Positions 1 to 10,337 of a DNA stretch of 64,000 bases are shown piece after piece. The translations under genes were made by a program, and so were the position numbers. How positions within the stretch are numbered: position 1 is the first letter of the stretch; each line of letters begins with the position of its first letter. The stretch covers positions 1,418,650 to 1,482,649 of the forward strand of contig JAJEKV010000143.1 of the NCBI GenBank assembly GCA_021234155.1, in the 5' to 3' direction. Origin of the DNA: Isoetes taiwanensis. Taxonomy: Eukaryota > Streptophyta > Lycopodiopsida > Isoetales > Isoetaceae. The notes below the pieces were generated by a model. The model saw only the letters and a program-made list of their open reading frames with translations. It was not told where the DNA came from and did not search any database.

Positions 1-234
1 TTCTTCTCCTACTCAATATCTTACTTCAGCTTAAATAGCTTCTCGCTGATCTTGCCCTCCTTGGACTGCATTAGATATGGTTGCCGAACATAGGCTTCAT
101 ATGTTCTTTAGTCTCCTCCTCCTCCTCCTCTTCTTTAGCCTCTTGCTTCCCCCTCTTGTTGTTGTGGTCCTTCCTCCTCGGGCTCATCCTCCTCCGGTTC
201 GTTCGGTTGTGGTTCTCTGACAACCACGCTCCCC

Positions 235-603
235 CTACGCCGCGCATCTTTGCTCGCTTCTCCCTTGCCTACGTCTCTTCCTCCCTTGCAACCACCTTCT
301 TCCTGCCCTTTTCTTTCGCATTGCTTGCTCCTCCTGTTCTTGCTGCTGGGGTTGCTCTATTGCCGAGGTTGCTCCTATTGCTTGCTGGTCACCTCCTACT
401 ACCGAGGTTGCTCCTACTGCTTGCTGCTCACCTGCTCTTCCTAGTGTTGGGGTTGCTCCTACCGCCGAGGTTGCTCCTACTGCTTGCTGCTCACCTACTC
501 TTCCTAGTGTTGGGGTTGCTCCTATTGCCGAGGTTGCTCTTGCTACTTGCTCCTCACCTCCAGAAGCGGACGTTACTATCTCAATTTCCCCCGAGCCTTG
601 CAA
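235..603 (-). CDS. Hypothetical repeat-rich ORF, probable gag-side start of an LTR retrotransposon
   Basis: A 122-codon minus-strand ORF rich in Gly, Ala, Gln and Glu with a basic tail (RRKR-type residues near the C-terminus). Its middle is built from repeats of the form GEQQAVGATSAVGATPTLGR. It lies downstream (minus sense) of a PBS at 1404-1392 and an LTR at 2326-1408, where the leader and gag of that element should be. No gag domain or zinc knuckle is visible, so the assignment rests on position. The plus strand is also open here (81-623, Leu-rich), a by-product of the repeat, and I do not treat it as a gene. The element continues past the left edge. Confidence 0.3.
   Translation of the reverse strand: MQGSGEIEIVTSASGGEEQVARATSAIGATPTLGRVGEQQAVGATSAVGATPTLGRAGEQQAVGATSVVGGDQQAIGATSAIEQPQQQEQEEQAMRKKRAGRRWLQGRKRRRQGRSEQRCAA
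351..565. repeat. Tandem repeat, about 63-bp higher-order unit
   Basis: Alternating 45-bp and 18-bp modules, each starting GTTGCTCCTAC or a close variant, repeat about three times. The period is a multiple of three, so reading frames stay open on both strands. Confidence 0.75.
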
Positions 604-620
604 TCATTCACCTAAAGTGC

Positions 621-1391
621 TAAGCTGTTGCTCCTCCAAGAGTGATACGATTCATCTGAAGAGCTTGAGTGGCTAGGTTCATTATCTGGCCTAGGCCACG
701 TGCCGTGAGTGCTTCAACATTCGGGTGCAAGCTGAGGCTTCCCACCTTCTTAGCTACTTAACTTAGCTTCCTTGATAGCGGCCTTTTCGAGAGCTCTTGC
801 CTCTATCAATGGTCGACTATATCTATTCGCAGCTCCTTTGGGTCGATCTCGCAGACTGTTTGTTCGGTAGACACTCTTATGGCAGCTTCAGAGATTAACT
901 TATAATTCGTCTTACAAGGGTAAAGGGGAGGTTCAAGCTACTATTTGGGGACTTCTAAGGAGTAGAGGTGCTTCCATAGATTTAATGGCTACTTATTATA
1001 AATTTATTATAACTATGGGTTATTAATTAAGGCACTTTCCCTAATCACTTAACTATATCACGAAATTTCCTATTTCTTTTGGGCCAAACATTGGTCATTT
1101 CGCGCCATTTTCTTTCAAGCTTTCTTTTGAGCGATTTCTCGCTCAATTTTCGCTTGAAAGGTGCGGTTCATGAACAACTTGAGCTCAAATTTATTAGAAG
1201 GTTTCTTTTGACTATATTATTTCTACCACTTAGACTATACTTAATCTAATTATGACCCTGCTAATGGAGAAAAAATTTCTCCCACTTTCCACAGTTCAAG
1301 GCTGGAATTCTCATTCCATTCCTTAACTAGGCCAGTTAATCTATCTATTCAGGGTCATGGCCAGTGCTGGATCTTGATCAACCAAGATCAT
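621..1391. other. Leader region between PBS and first ORF; no gene seen
   Basis: AT-rich sequence with no convincing ORF or RNA gene. By position it is the untranslated leader of the minus-strand LTR element. Confidence 0.4.
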
Positions 1392-1404
1392 TGCTCTGAT
1401 ACCA
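1392..1404 (-). other. Primer binding site (initiator Met-tRNA type)
   Basis: On the minus strand this reads TGGTATCAGAGCA, the usual plant PBS complementary to the 3' end of initiator tRNA-Met. It sits three bases after the end of the LTR at 1408, as expected for priming of minus-strand DNA synthesis. Confidence 0.8.
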
Positions 1405-1407
1405 TTA

Positions 1408-2326
1408 TGATGCTCCCTACAAAATATACAGCGCTCGGTACACTCCGTAGGAAATCCCCCATCCGGTCCTTCGGCCGCACGGGCCCTCCGTCTATCCCGC
1501 ACTCCAGGGTATCCATAGTGCAGGAAGGGGACACGAAGGTGTCTTGCGCGCCCTTCCCCTATGGGCTCCTATAACAGCGGAAGCATAAACAATATCAGCA
1601 CTAACAACAACAATACATCGAACTACCTCGAAGGGTAGCACATCCATACATCCATAGATACAATAGAGATAAACATATGCCATAAAAAATGAGAGCTCCT
1701 ACCCAAGGCTCGGACTCATGGGGAGGTAAACTGACAGCTAAGCCATAAGATAGAGCAGACTGAGTCATAACAATGGCGGGGCTGGCTATAGACAATGACT
1801 AGGGTTGACCACTCCATCCGCCCCTCCTGTGCATACTTTGCAGATGGGCTCTGATATGACTCTAGCCTTCTGGATACACAATCTCATGGTATTACCCATC
1901 GAGACTGCTCTGAGTTGCATCTCCCCGGTCCGTCGAGGCTGGAAGGGTTCCATCTCCTCTTCCATCTCCTCTTCCCGGGGCTAGAGGTTCCACAGGTGGC
2001 TGGTGAATCGTGGCGACACACGATTCTTCTCCGACTTAAGCCCCCCAAAATAAGAGTTAGGCCGTCACCTGCAGCCCTTGAGAGGCAGGGCAACACCATT
2101 GCTCCAGGAGGTGTCGGACCCATGCCCGACCCACTCGAAGTGACCGGCCATAAGCCTAGCCCGCTATAGGGTCCCCAGTAGCCGCGCTCAGCAGGGACCC
2201 TCCTTCCATATCGCCTCTAGCTCTATTATGTAGTGCTGAGTCATATCATAGCCCCTATAGCCCGGTGGGTTCCTATGCACAGGCCGCATAATAATAGGAA
2301 CTAAAGGGTCTAAACTAGGAGCATCA
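1408..2326 (-). mobile_element. 5' LTR of a minus-strand LTR retrotransposon
   Basis: About 919 bp bounded by a perfect 9-bp terminal inverted repeat (TGATGCTCC at 1408, GGAGCATCA at 2318), giving TG...CA ends in LTR style. The PBS adjoins the 1408 end, so this is the 5' LTR of an element running leftwards out of the window. The partner LTR is not in view. A stretch at about 1425-1530 resembles 30285-30420 and its tandem copy near 43650-43790 (shared blocks around GCGCTC and GGGCCCTCCGTCTA). Confidence 0.6.
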
Positions 2327-2471
2327 CTAAGTAATGGCTACTAGGTCTCTACCCCCCTTCCCAATACAAGAGGAGCAAACATGATCAACCAACATCACAT
2401 ATCCACATAGCATGATAATAATGAGAAGAACATCTAAACCTAATTATATTCATCTAACTTACAGTTAGGGT

Positions 2472-3805
2472 TCATTGATTAGGGTTCAAGATATATACTG
2501 AGGTGTCTAGGAAGGCTCTACTAGAGACACGAAATGCTAACTCATCTGGAGGCCTATCTTCCAGATGATCTACAAAGAACTCTAATCCAAATACCTGCTC
2601 TTGAGGAACTCCAAGATGGATAACGTCGGTAGCAAGGTATTCTGGAGGATCTCCACCAATAGCATAAGCGCGCATATCTGGTTCTGATTTTGATTCTTTC
2701 AGAGTAACGGCTTGGGCCCGTGCAGGCCTCTCCTCAGTTCAAGCGTTTTGCGGACCAGCAGCACTCTGCGTACTTGCTTCTCATCTATTCCAATTTCCTG
2801 GAGTTCCACCACTCGCCTGCTGATTACCACGGCTCTTATAAGTAGCATTTCGGCCATACTCCGCAGTTCCAGCAACCTGCTGCCCAGCATTATTCATGTT
2901 CCTCCATTTACGGGGATAACGTGGCGCATTATGCCCAGCCTCTTTGCAGAAGAAACATAATCCTTCCCAATGATATCGTTCTCGTTCCTCTTGGCTCATC
3001 TGAGCTGGTGCATTTGTCTGCCTTGCAAGCATAGGACGTACATTTCCTATAGGACCACCAGGAGCAACAAAACCCCTCTCTCTCTGCTTAGGAAGATTTT
3101 CCCTTGCAGGTTTCCAGTGTTTGGCTGCTTCCTCCCGGCTCTGCTCAATCATATCCTGGACTTGCTCTTTAAACTTAGAAACTCTTATAGCTTCTTCCAA
3201 GCTAGGATACGTCACTCCCCCAATTAACAGAGTCAACTCGGACTTCAATCCACGAATAAACTTATCGGCTAACTGCGCCACAGTCATTGTAGGTCCATAT
3301 GGCTGCAATGCCCTAAACTTATTGGCATATCCCTCCATAGTGTCCTCTTGAACAAGATTCTGGAATTTGTTCATATGCTCTAGTTCAAACCCAGCAGGTA
3401 GGTAATGGAGTTTGAAAGCATCCTTAAAGGTATCCCATGAAATTTGGCTCAGAACCAAAAGATTATCTTTCTTATACTCATCCCACCATATCTTAGCAGG
3501 TCCAGTCAGCAACATATCAGCAATAGTTGCCTTTAGCAGCTCTGGGATTTTCTTTACTTCAAAATAGGACTCAATCCCCTTTAGCCATGCATCAGCATCC
3601 TCGCCCGTGGTATCCTTACCACTGAAAGTCTCCCATTTGAGCTACTTCAAAACCTTATTAACTTCATCAAGGTCATCATCTTCTTAGAAACCTGTTGTTG
3701 CATAGTGGCCAGCTGTTACTGCATAGCTGCCAAAATTTGTTCAGTTATGCTCGGAGAGTTATTGCTACCTCCAACTCTCGCATTGTCACTATCGTTTCCA
3801 GACAT
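2472..3805 (-). pseudogene. Decayed Ty3/gypsy-type gag
   Basis: The minus frame starts at the ATG at 3805-3803 and shows a retrotrans_gag-type core (AKIWWDEYKKD, then SWDTFKDAFKLHYLP, positions about 3515-3400). It continues into a basic region and a zinc knuckle CFFCKEAGHNAPRY near 2960-2915. The knuckle is defective: the last cysteine of CX2CX4HX4C is a tyrosine. The N-terminal part carries a TAA near 3718 and a TAG near 3640 plus a frame change, so it is not translatable as read. The downstream minus ORF 2675-2472 shows no protease or RT motif. No pol is visible before the LTR of the neighbouring element. Confidence 0.75.
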
Positions 3806-4920
3806 CCTGCTATTTACCTAGAAAAGGACAATAACGGTTATTCCCATGCCGACCTTGTCCAAAAATTCAGAAAATTGGCCTGTCTGCTGGTGATGACTTA
3901 GGAAGCAAGCTGGCAAAAAATCGGAATTTAATTCTATGCTATGCATTAATTACGAATTTATGGATGCCTTGCAACTGCAAAAGCGACCCTCGACTTTGGA
4001 TTGCCACATCAGAAGGAGGGCAGATCCAAACTCTATTCCACTAGTTCCGCTTGCTCCCCGTTCCCAAGTACAGCCTCTCGGCCAGGTCCCAAGTGCAATG
4101 GACCAAAACTCGGCCCTCAAAACGCAAACCCTCCAAGAACCTGGCAACTCACAAGGTTTACGTTTCGGATGCCCTATCCTTGTCAGATTCGTTCAGGACC
4201 TTGCGCCGCGTCTTCAAATAATGGGGAGGGTGTCAAGGCCAGACCCTAAAAACCCCTCCGAAGCAGCTTGTCCAAAAAGTCCTCTCTCGAAGGCCCTGGC
4301 GACTGACGGGCAAGCTCCCCTATCCGGAACCATGATTTGGCTCTTCCATTGGGACCAGAGTGTCGACATTGACTTAGGGACCAACTTTCGTGGCCAGAAG
4401 ACCACCCACTCTCCCAGAAGCGCCAAAGTAGCTCATGTCCAGCACCCTCGTAGTCAATTGGCATGGGAGGTGGATGCTGAATACTGCCATGTAGGGAGCA
4501 CGCGTTCCTTTCTCATGCGTAACGGACCGTGTAACTTGGTCCCTAGGGTAATTTCGCCATTCCGGACGACGTGGCGAAGTCGAATCTCCGTTCCGGGGCC
4601 TCCACAATGCCCGAACGACAAAACACTTCAGTTTCTACACGGTCGCCCGCAGGACGCTCTGCGGTTTGATAAGTTCCCCTGGACCGATCTTGAATTTTTC
4701 GGACCTGCCCGAAGCAGGGCCCATGAACGGAGGATTCAACGGTCGGATAGGGGAACCGAGCTCCGAGAGGGTGGTCATTAGCGTGCGGCCCCCCGGGGGA
4801 GCGCTGCCAGGAAAGGCTGCCTCGGGAACTTTTTTGGGTCCCGCCTCCTGGGGTCCTTGCTCTCCCCTCCTGTGATGAGGCCTTGCAAGGTCCTGGCCTT
4901 GTTTGACTTGGGGAAGGGTC
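3806..4920. other. GC-rich stretch without a supported gene
   Basis: Long open frames occur on both strands (the longest is plus 3936-4781, 281 codons), but several frames are open at once, as expected from the GC content. None shows a recognisable domain. It could be LTR or untranslated sequence of the adjacent gag element. Confidence 0.4.
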
Positions 4921-4924
4921 CCAG

Positions 4925-5470
4925 CTCGGTAACCTGGACTTCTAACCTAGGTGGATTTTCACTGGACAACTGAGTTATGTGGTTTTTTTGGACAAACAAG
5001 TCTAGTGATTTATATGGACAAAAAAATCTGCTGGTTTATATGGACTTGCAACCTAGGTGGTTAACCTAGATATGCAACTCTTGTGGTTAACCTGGACTTC
5101 CAACCTAGGTGGTTTTTCAGGACAACCAAGTGTTGTGGTTTTTCTGGACAACCGAGTTAGGTGGTTTTTCTGGACAAACAAGTCTATTTATACGGACAAA
5201 CAATTTTGGTGGTTTATATGGACTTGCAACCTAGGTGGGTTTTCTGGACATGCAACTGAAGTGGTTAACTTGGATTTCCAACCTAGGTGGTTTTTCAAGA
5301 CAACCAAGTCTTGTGATTTTTCTAGACAAACAAGTCTAGTGGTTTATCTGGACAAATAAGTGTAGTGGCCAATGTGGATATCCAACTTTATGGTTAATCT
5401 GGACATGTCTAGGTGGTTTAGTGGTTAACCTGGACATGTTTGGACATTTAAGTTTAGTGGTTAACAGGGT
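4925..5470. repeat. Degenerate minisatellite
   Basis: Roughly 25-35 bp units built from variants of TGGACTTGCAACCTAGGTGG and GGTTTTTCTGGACAACCAAG are repeated many times with mixed order. A 100-codon plus ORF (5057-5359) falls inside and simply reads the repeat. Confidence 0.8.
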
Positions 5471-6243
5471 AGTTAGCCCAGAAAAATGCCATTGGGCAAA
5501 TAATTGACAAGCAAATAAAAAATAAGGTTTTGGTATAAGAATTAGGTTGGCATTAGTATGTGCTCGCTAAATATTACATTATTAAATGTTACATCAATCA
5601 AAGTGGGACGTGGGACAGTGCCATGCATGCAACACATATAATTGCCCTGCATTGCTTGCAATCTAGGGAATAAGATACCATGATCTCTGAAAAAAGAACC
5701 GCTCTACTAATGGTGTGGCCGAGACTCTCTTCAAATTGGATGCTCATGTCAGGGTGTCCTTTGGTGCATTGGAAAGATTACTTGTGATCTTTTCAAAGGG
5801 GCATATTGCGGGGATATTTGGTAGCTGATCACTGCTGTAACTTTGCTCCATTTCAGGCTCTTAAGGCGATGGCTCCTTCCATTCCTTTGCAGCAATAAGG
5901 GGATCCTTCTGTGGCGCCTATTAAACTCTTTACTCACACATCAACACCTCAATCAAAGCAGCTAGAGTTTGATTGTCATCATCCATTCAAGTTCGTAAGG
6001 TCCACGAACGATGATAACATCACAAGGATGAGGTCACTCGACATTTCAATAAAAACACTCATTTAAAACATCAAACATTGGGTAGGGCATTGCATCTTTG
6101 CTTCCAACGAGACAAGCGTTGTCCAACGCAAACTTTCACAGGTGCTGGCACTACAAATAGCTCAGAGGAACATCCAACATGTGTTGAAGGTTCAACACAT
6201 GCTGTTGATGTGGAGCAGATTGCATCTGCTATAGGTGTTGTAA
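5471..6243. other. No gene seen
   Basis: Mixed AT-rich sequence. Only short shadow ORFs are present. Its right part may be the 5' side of the LINE ORF1-like pseudogene that follows. Confidence 0.4.
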
Positions 6244-7180
6244 TTGCAAATTGCCCAAAAATACCTCCAACATGCATTGGAGGTTCAACTCAGGCTGGCG
6301 AATGAGGCATTGACTCCTGAAGATTTACCCAAGTTTCCTCGTCCAACGCATCTTCCTCTCTATGTCAGTTTGCTTCAAAAAGACTTAGAGAATAGGTTTG
6401 ACATTCTTACTGCTACTTTGCAAATGTAGCAACAGAAGATGACACAATTCGAGTGTGCATTGGGGTCTGAAGTTGCAAAGTGTCATAATGACCTTGAAAC
6501 GCTCACTGACAAAATTAACGATGAGCATCCAAAGTTTTGGGAAGCAATTGAGGGCGCAAAGTTGGAGTTTGATGCTTGTCATATAATTTTGGAGTACGTA
6601 ATGGTTGTTATAGGTAAACAGCGGTAAGATTTGCTCTGCCATATCTCTGATGTATCTATCAGTTGTAATACTTGCATGGGAGCATTGGAAGAAAGCCTGA
6701 CCTGCCAAGTGACTGATCTTGCTAAGGAAATATCTGGTTGAGTTGCCGCTTTGAGACATTCCTATTCTCATGCAACCAAGGCACCTCCAGCTTCTTCTCC
6801 AAAACATAATGATCCTAATGTGAGATCTATGCCAAATTCATCCTCCTCACAATTTCGACACCCCCATGTAACAAGTATTGCATCTACATCTGCTCAGAGG
6901 CGTCGAGAATACATTGATAGGCACAACCATCGGTGTAATTTGGTGATTCATGGCATGCAAGAAGAAGCGTCAGAAGACTTACAACTCAAGGTACATAATT
7001 TCGTGTTGGCTAAATTGGACCTCACAACACTAATTGTTGTCACTGCTGCATACGGAGTAGGAGCATTGCAGCAACACTGTCTGCGCATAGTGAAATTTAC
7101 AGTGCCAAATTTGAGTACTAAAATGGATATCCTAAAGTAGGCAAAGCGATTGAAAGGGATATCATTTGGATTTTGATCTT
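6244..7180 (+). pseudogene. LINE ORF1-like protein, four in-frame stops
   Basis: One continuous plus frame is broken only by stops near 6427 (TAG), 6625 (TAA), 6738 (TGA) and 7138 (TAG). The N-terminal half looks helical or coiled (6370-6620). The C-terminal part (about 6920-7170) has an RRM-like ORF1 pattern: RCNLVIHGMQEE, then a helix, then LRIVKFTVPNLSTKMDILK and AKRLKGI after the stop. This resembles the RNA-binding ORF1 proteins of plant LINEs. Each stop can derive from CAG, CAA or CGA by a single C-to-T change. No RT ORF follows within 1 kb. Confidence 0.6.
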
Positions 7181-8395
7181 ATTAAGTCATAGCAATTAGC
7201 AAGACGCTAGGATTTACAAAAGGTCCAGGACATTCAAAAGAATAGTGGTAAGGTTCCATTGCTTTGTGCGAAACTACGCATCTTTACACCACCACATGCA
7301 ACCTTTGCTGACAAATTTCATCATGCTATGATCATTCATACTGCTGCTATTGCAAATGCTGTAATGCTCATTACGATCCACACCTGCTCTACGTCGTCGA
7401 TTATGAGGGATAAAGTACGTGGGGATTCCTAAGGCGGGGATCTTCTAACTGGACGATATCGTTCCCATTATCGGCCACATAGTGGTGATGTTGGAGGATA
7501 CGGTCACCGGAATATCGTTGCTGAGGCTCCCAGAGGGCAACATATTTCCTTACTATCGTTGCTGAGGCTCCCGGAGGGTAGCATATTGCCTTACCTCCTA
7601 TTATCGGCTAGGGTGGTGATCCCAAAGGAGGGAATAACCTGACTGATATCGGATGGCCGATATCGGCCATCCGTGTGTGATCCCAGAGGAGAAAATCACT
7701 TCTGCGGGACGTGGAAATCCCGAATGTTTGGATAACGATGGCTGATTCTGGCAGCGTTATCAGCAACGGCTTGGGGGATCCCAGAGGCCGGGATCGCATG
7801 TTGGTGATACTGGAGGCAAGGAATACCAGGGACGACCCGAATGCATCGCGATAGCGGACGACCGAGATTTTCGCACTGCCCCTCATGTGTGTCAACACGG
7901 TGAAACGGAGGGGCCCGAACGGATTTTGTTCCGAACTGGTGGGGATGTCGGAGGCCGGTATTTTCTCCTCCGGTATTCTCGAAACTAGGGTAAGAGTATC
8001 CTGAGCCAAGAATTGTCTCTAAGGACACTCCGGAAAATGCATAAAGTGAAAATTAGGTCAAGCAAGTTAATAATTAATAGTTGGATGTGGCTTTGCTTCT
8101 TTTCCTTTTCATGTGGTCCCAATTCCACAATTAACCTTAATTGTCATATAGTTTGCTAGTTTTTAAAAGGGTATGTTTGTAACATAAGGTTGTAATGGTT
8201 ATTGGGGTGTATTGTATAGAAAAGCGTAGAGGAATGGGGCGTAAGGGAATCTTTGCCATTTTCGATTGCTTTCCATTTGGGGTGCATTCAGCAATGGTTA
8301 GGTTCTGTATTCGCGGATTCGGGGCGCTATGTTTGGAAGGCCATGCTTGCCGTTCCTGGCATCGTGGGAGTGGATAAGATTGGGGAGCCGCCAAT
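7181..8395. other. No supported gene; contains a short tandem duplication
   Basis: A GC-rich part (7400-8030) has several overlapping open frames on the minus strand but no recognisable domain. A roughly 47-bp block containing TATCGTTGCTGAGGCTCCC occurs twice at about 7512-7600. From 8180 the sequence is probably the 5' region of the HUH element. Confidence 0.4.
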
Positions 8396-9496
8396 ATGTC
8401 TGTGCATAAATCGCGAGGTTGGAGGCGCCTTCAGCAGGTGAGCTTCATTCGCTTCTGTTATTTCTTGTTCTGTTTGTTTGCTTTCCATATAGTTTCCATG
8501 AGGAGGGATGCTAGAAGAGCAGGCCGGGCAGGCAGGAATGGGCAGCGAGAGTGCTCTTCTGGCAGGTCTGCTGTGGAGGCATGCACAGATGGCCCTGAGG
8601 ATGAAGGCATAGGCCTTATAGACGTCAGTGTTACCCTGGGTGTGGCAGGCAAGGATGCACCCCCAGAGTTCTATGACATGCTGATTAAATTCTGCGAGGA
8701 GGATTGTGTGTCAGGTGCTGTTGCAGCGGAGAGGGGGAGTGACCTAGATCACCTGCATTACCAGTGTGTGTTTAGGGTAGCTCTGAAGTCCCCTAGAGTA
8801 GTCAATTTGGCCATGAAACGCAGGTTTGGGTGGGGAGCTAAGAAGCCTGTGGGGGTTGTCCTTGTTTGCAAGGCATTAAGGAATACGAAGCTCCGTTGTT
8901 TTGAGGGGCTCATAGGGTATTGCATGAAGGATATGGGGAAGCCCCACTTCAAGCTGCACACAAAGAATGTTTCCGAGCGCCAATTGGAGATGGGGAAGGA
9001 CCTGTACTTGTTGTATGGTGCAGGGGACATTAAGCATGTGGTAGTTCTGGATAACAGAAACCTGTTGGGAAGGGCTCTTCATTTTGTAAACTATCATGGT
9101 GGAAGGCATCTCAGCTGTAGCCTTGTATACACAATCACTAGAATGCTTAGAACCGGGAAATTTGTCTTGTCTACTAGCTGGATCCTTCCTTCTAATACTG
9201 CGTTTATCTCTGAGCATAGGGTCAAGGCCGCCTGGCACCTCACATTGAACCCCAGAGTGGCGTTGCCAAGCGATGTTAGATGTGTGCTGTATGGGATCCC
9301 GGCTGGGATGGAGCCCATTCAGCGGATTGGGAAGGGTAGGAAAAGATACTGGGATGAGGCTGCCACGCCTGGAGACATGGATGAGAATTTTGTGGAAGGG
9401 GAGGATGCTGAATTCAGACCCGAGGCTGTTGGGGACATGCCTGGCACTGACTTCATACCTCTTGATACCACAGATTACACAATGGCAATTGGGTGA
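8396..9496 (+). CDS. HUH endonuclease (Rep-like), probable rolling-circle-type transposon protein
   Basis: An uninterrupted 366-codon ORF in a neighbourhood of decayed elements. Seen in order: a beta-strand-like IDVSVTLG (possible motif I); DLDHLHYQCVF with H119-L120-H121, fitting the HUH metal-binding motif II; and GYCMKDMGKPHF with Y175 and K178, fitting the YxxK catalytic motif III. Order and spacing match Rep/HUH nucleases, which nick single-stranded DNA through a tyrosine adduct. No Walker A (GxxxxGK[ST]) or helicase part is visible, unlike geminivirus Rep or Helitron Rep-Hel. A GT-AG pair at 8438-8492 suggests a 55-nt 5' intron; if it is spliced, translation would start at the ATG at 8498 (MRRDARRAG) and the motifs would remain. 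ORF2 follows 86 nt later on the same strand. Eukaryotic HUH-only transposons (Replitron-like) are the closest class I can name; a domesticated or endogenised CRESS Rep is the alternative. Confidence 0.65.
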   Translation: MSVHKSRGWRRLQQVSFIRFCYFLFCLFAFHIVSMRRDARRAGRAGRNGQRECSSGRSAVEACTDGPEDEGIGLIDVSVTLGVAGKDAPPEFYDMLIKFCEEDCVSGAVAAERGSDLDHLHYQCVFRVALKSPRVVNLAMKRRFGWGAKKPVGVVLVCKALRNTKLRCFEGLIGYCMKDMGKPHFKLHTKNVSERQLEMGKDLYLLYGAGDIKHVVVLDNRNLLGRALHFVNYHGGRHLSCSLVYTITRMLRTGKFVLSTSWILPSNTAFISEHRVKAAWHLTLNPRVALPSDVRCVLYGIPAGMEPIQRIGKGRKRYWDEAATPGDMDENFVEGEDAEFRPEAVGDMPGTDFIPLDTTDYTMAIG

Positions 9497-9582
9497 CTTG
9501 TCGTTGTAGGGAGCTGCCTGCAACTTACTTCTGTACATATGTCTTTGTTTGGTTTGATTTTGTATCTTTGTTTGCAGTTACT

Positions 9583-10062
9583 ATGCCTGGAATAGAGATG
9601 GATCGTGCTGGTATGGAGGTTGGGAAGATGAGGCCAGCTGATGGCGTCATTGACATTGAAAGTGATGAGGAGGGGCCATCTTCCCCTCCGCACAGACCTG
9701 CTGCTCCCGGGCCAAGTGTCCATGATGTAATTCACAATGCTGCGCCCTCTCCTGTTGTCTTCTCTCCGAACAGGGAGCGTGTGCACGTGGCTCTGGATGT
9801 TGTGGCAAGCGTTGTTAACATTAACACACTGGCGGAGTCTGTGGCTGACTCTGTCAGATTGTTTAGGATGCAGCTTGGGAGGCTGTTTGCAGCATTAGAA
9901 GAGGCCGTGTCTCATATGGAATGGGAAGAGGTGGAGGTCACCACAGATGAACGGCAGCATATGCGGGCGCATATGAACCTTGCACGGGCTCTTCTTGTGA
10001 GGGAATTGCGGCGTATTGATGCTTTGGCCAGGCGGCACAACGCTGTCATGAACACCAACTAG
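9583..10062 (+). CDS. Hypothetical second ORF of the HUH element, with SUMO-interaction-like motif
   Basis: From the ATG at 9583 this gives about 159 residues. The first third is disordered and proline-rich and contains VIDIESDEEG (residues about 22-31), a hydrophobic VIDI core followed by acidic residues, as in SUMO-interacting motifs. The rest (VHVALDVVASVV onward) is predicted helical and ends in an Arg-rich helix. I do not recognise the family. The frame is open upstream to 9493, and a TTTGCAG acceptor lies just before the ATG. Splicing from the GGGTGACTT donor at the end of the HUH ORF would leave this ORF one base out of frame, so a fusion is not supported as read. Confidence 0.45.
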   Translation: MPGIEMDRAGMEVGKMRPADGVIDIESDEEGPSSPPHRPAAPGPSVHDVIHNAAPSPVVFSPNRERVHVALDVVASVVNINTLAESVADSVRLFRMQLGRLFAALEEAVSHMEWEEVEVTTDERQHMRAHMNLARALLVRELRRIDALARRHNAVMNTN

Positions 10063-10337
10063 ATAGTGTCATCTGCTTTGTTTGCTTGCTTATTGTGTGC
10101 TTTGTATGTGGCAGGTCGTGTGCATGAGAAAAGGAATAAAAATTGCAAAACATGGAAAATGGCTCTGCAACTGGACTGCAGGTCAGCGAAAAAATGCTTC
10201 TCTTTGCTTGCAAAAACCAGATTTGTGTGCTTGTTTGGCTTCATGGCATTCAATGTCAAAAAGAAAAAACTGGAAAACTTAAAAAACTCATGGGAAAACA
10301 TGGTGTGATTGCATCTGCATGTGCATGGGAATAGCCC

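Noticed and set aside
81-623. 180-codon Leu-rich plus ORF resembling a membrane protein
   Set aside because: It is the antisense reading of a tandem repeat whose unit length is a multiple of three; the minus frame fits the LTR element better.
3936-4781. 281-codon plus-strand ORF
   Set aside because: Several frames are open on both strands in this GC-rich stretch, the composition is not protein-like, and no domain or intron signal is recognised.
4925-5470. CRISPR array
   Set aside because: Units are irregular in length and lack unique spacers; the context is a plant nuclear genome. The same holds for the arrays at 351, 17611 and 42525.
8396-10062. A geminivirus or other CRESS-virus integration
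   Set aside because: No SF3 helicase or Walker A, no capsid-like ORF, and no hairpin with TAATATTAC nearby; an HUH-only transposon fits better, though an ancient origin from a Rep gene cannot be excluded.
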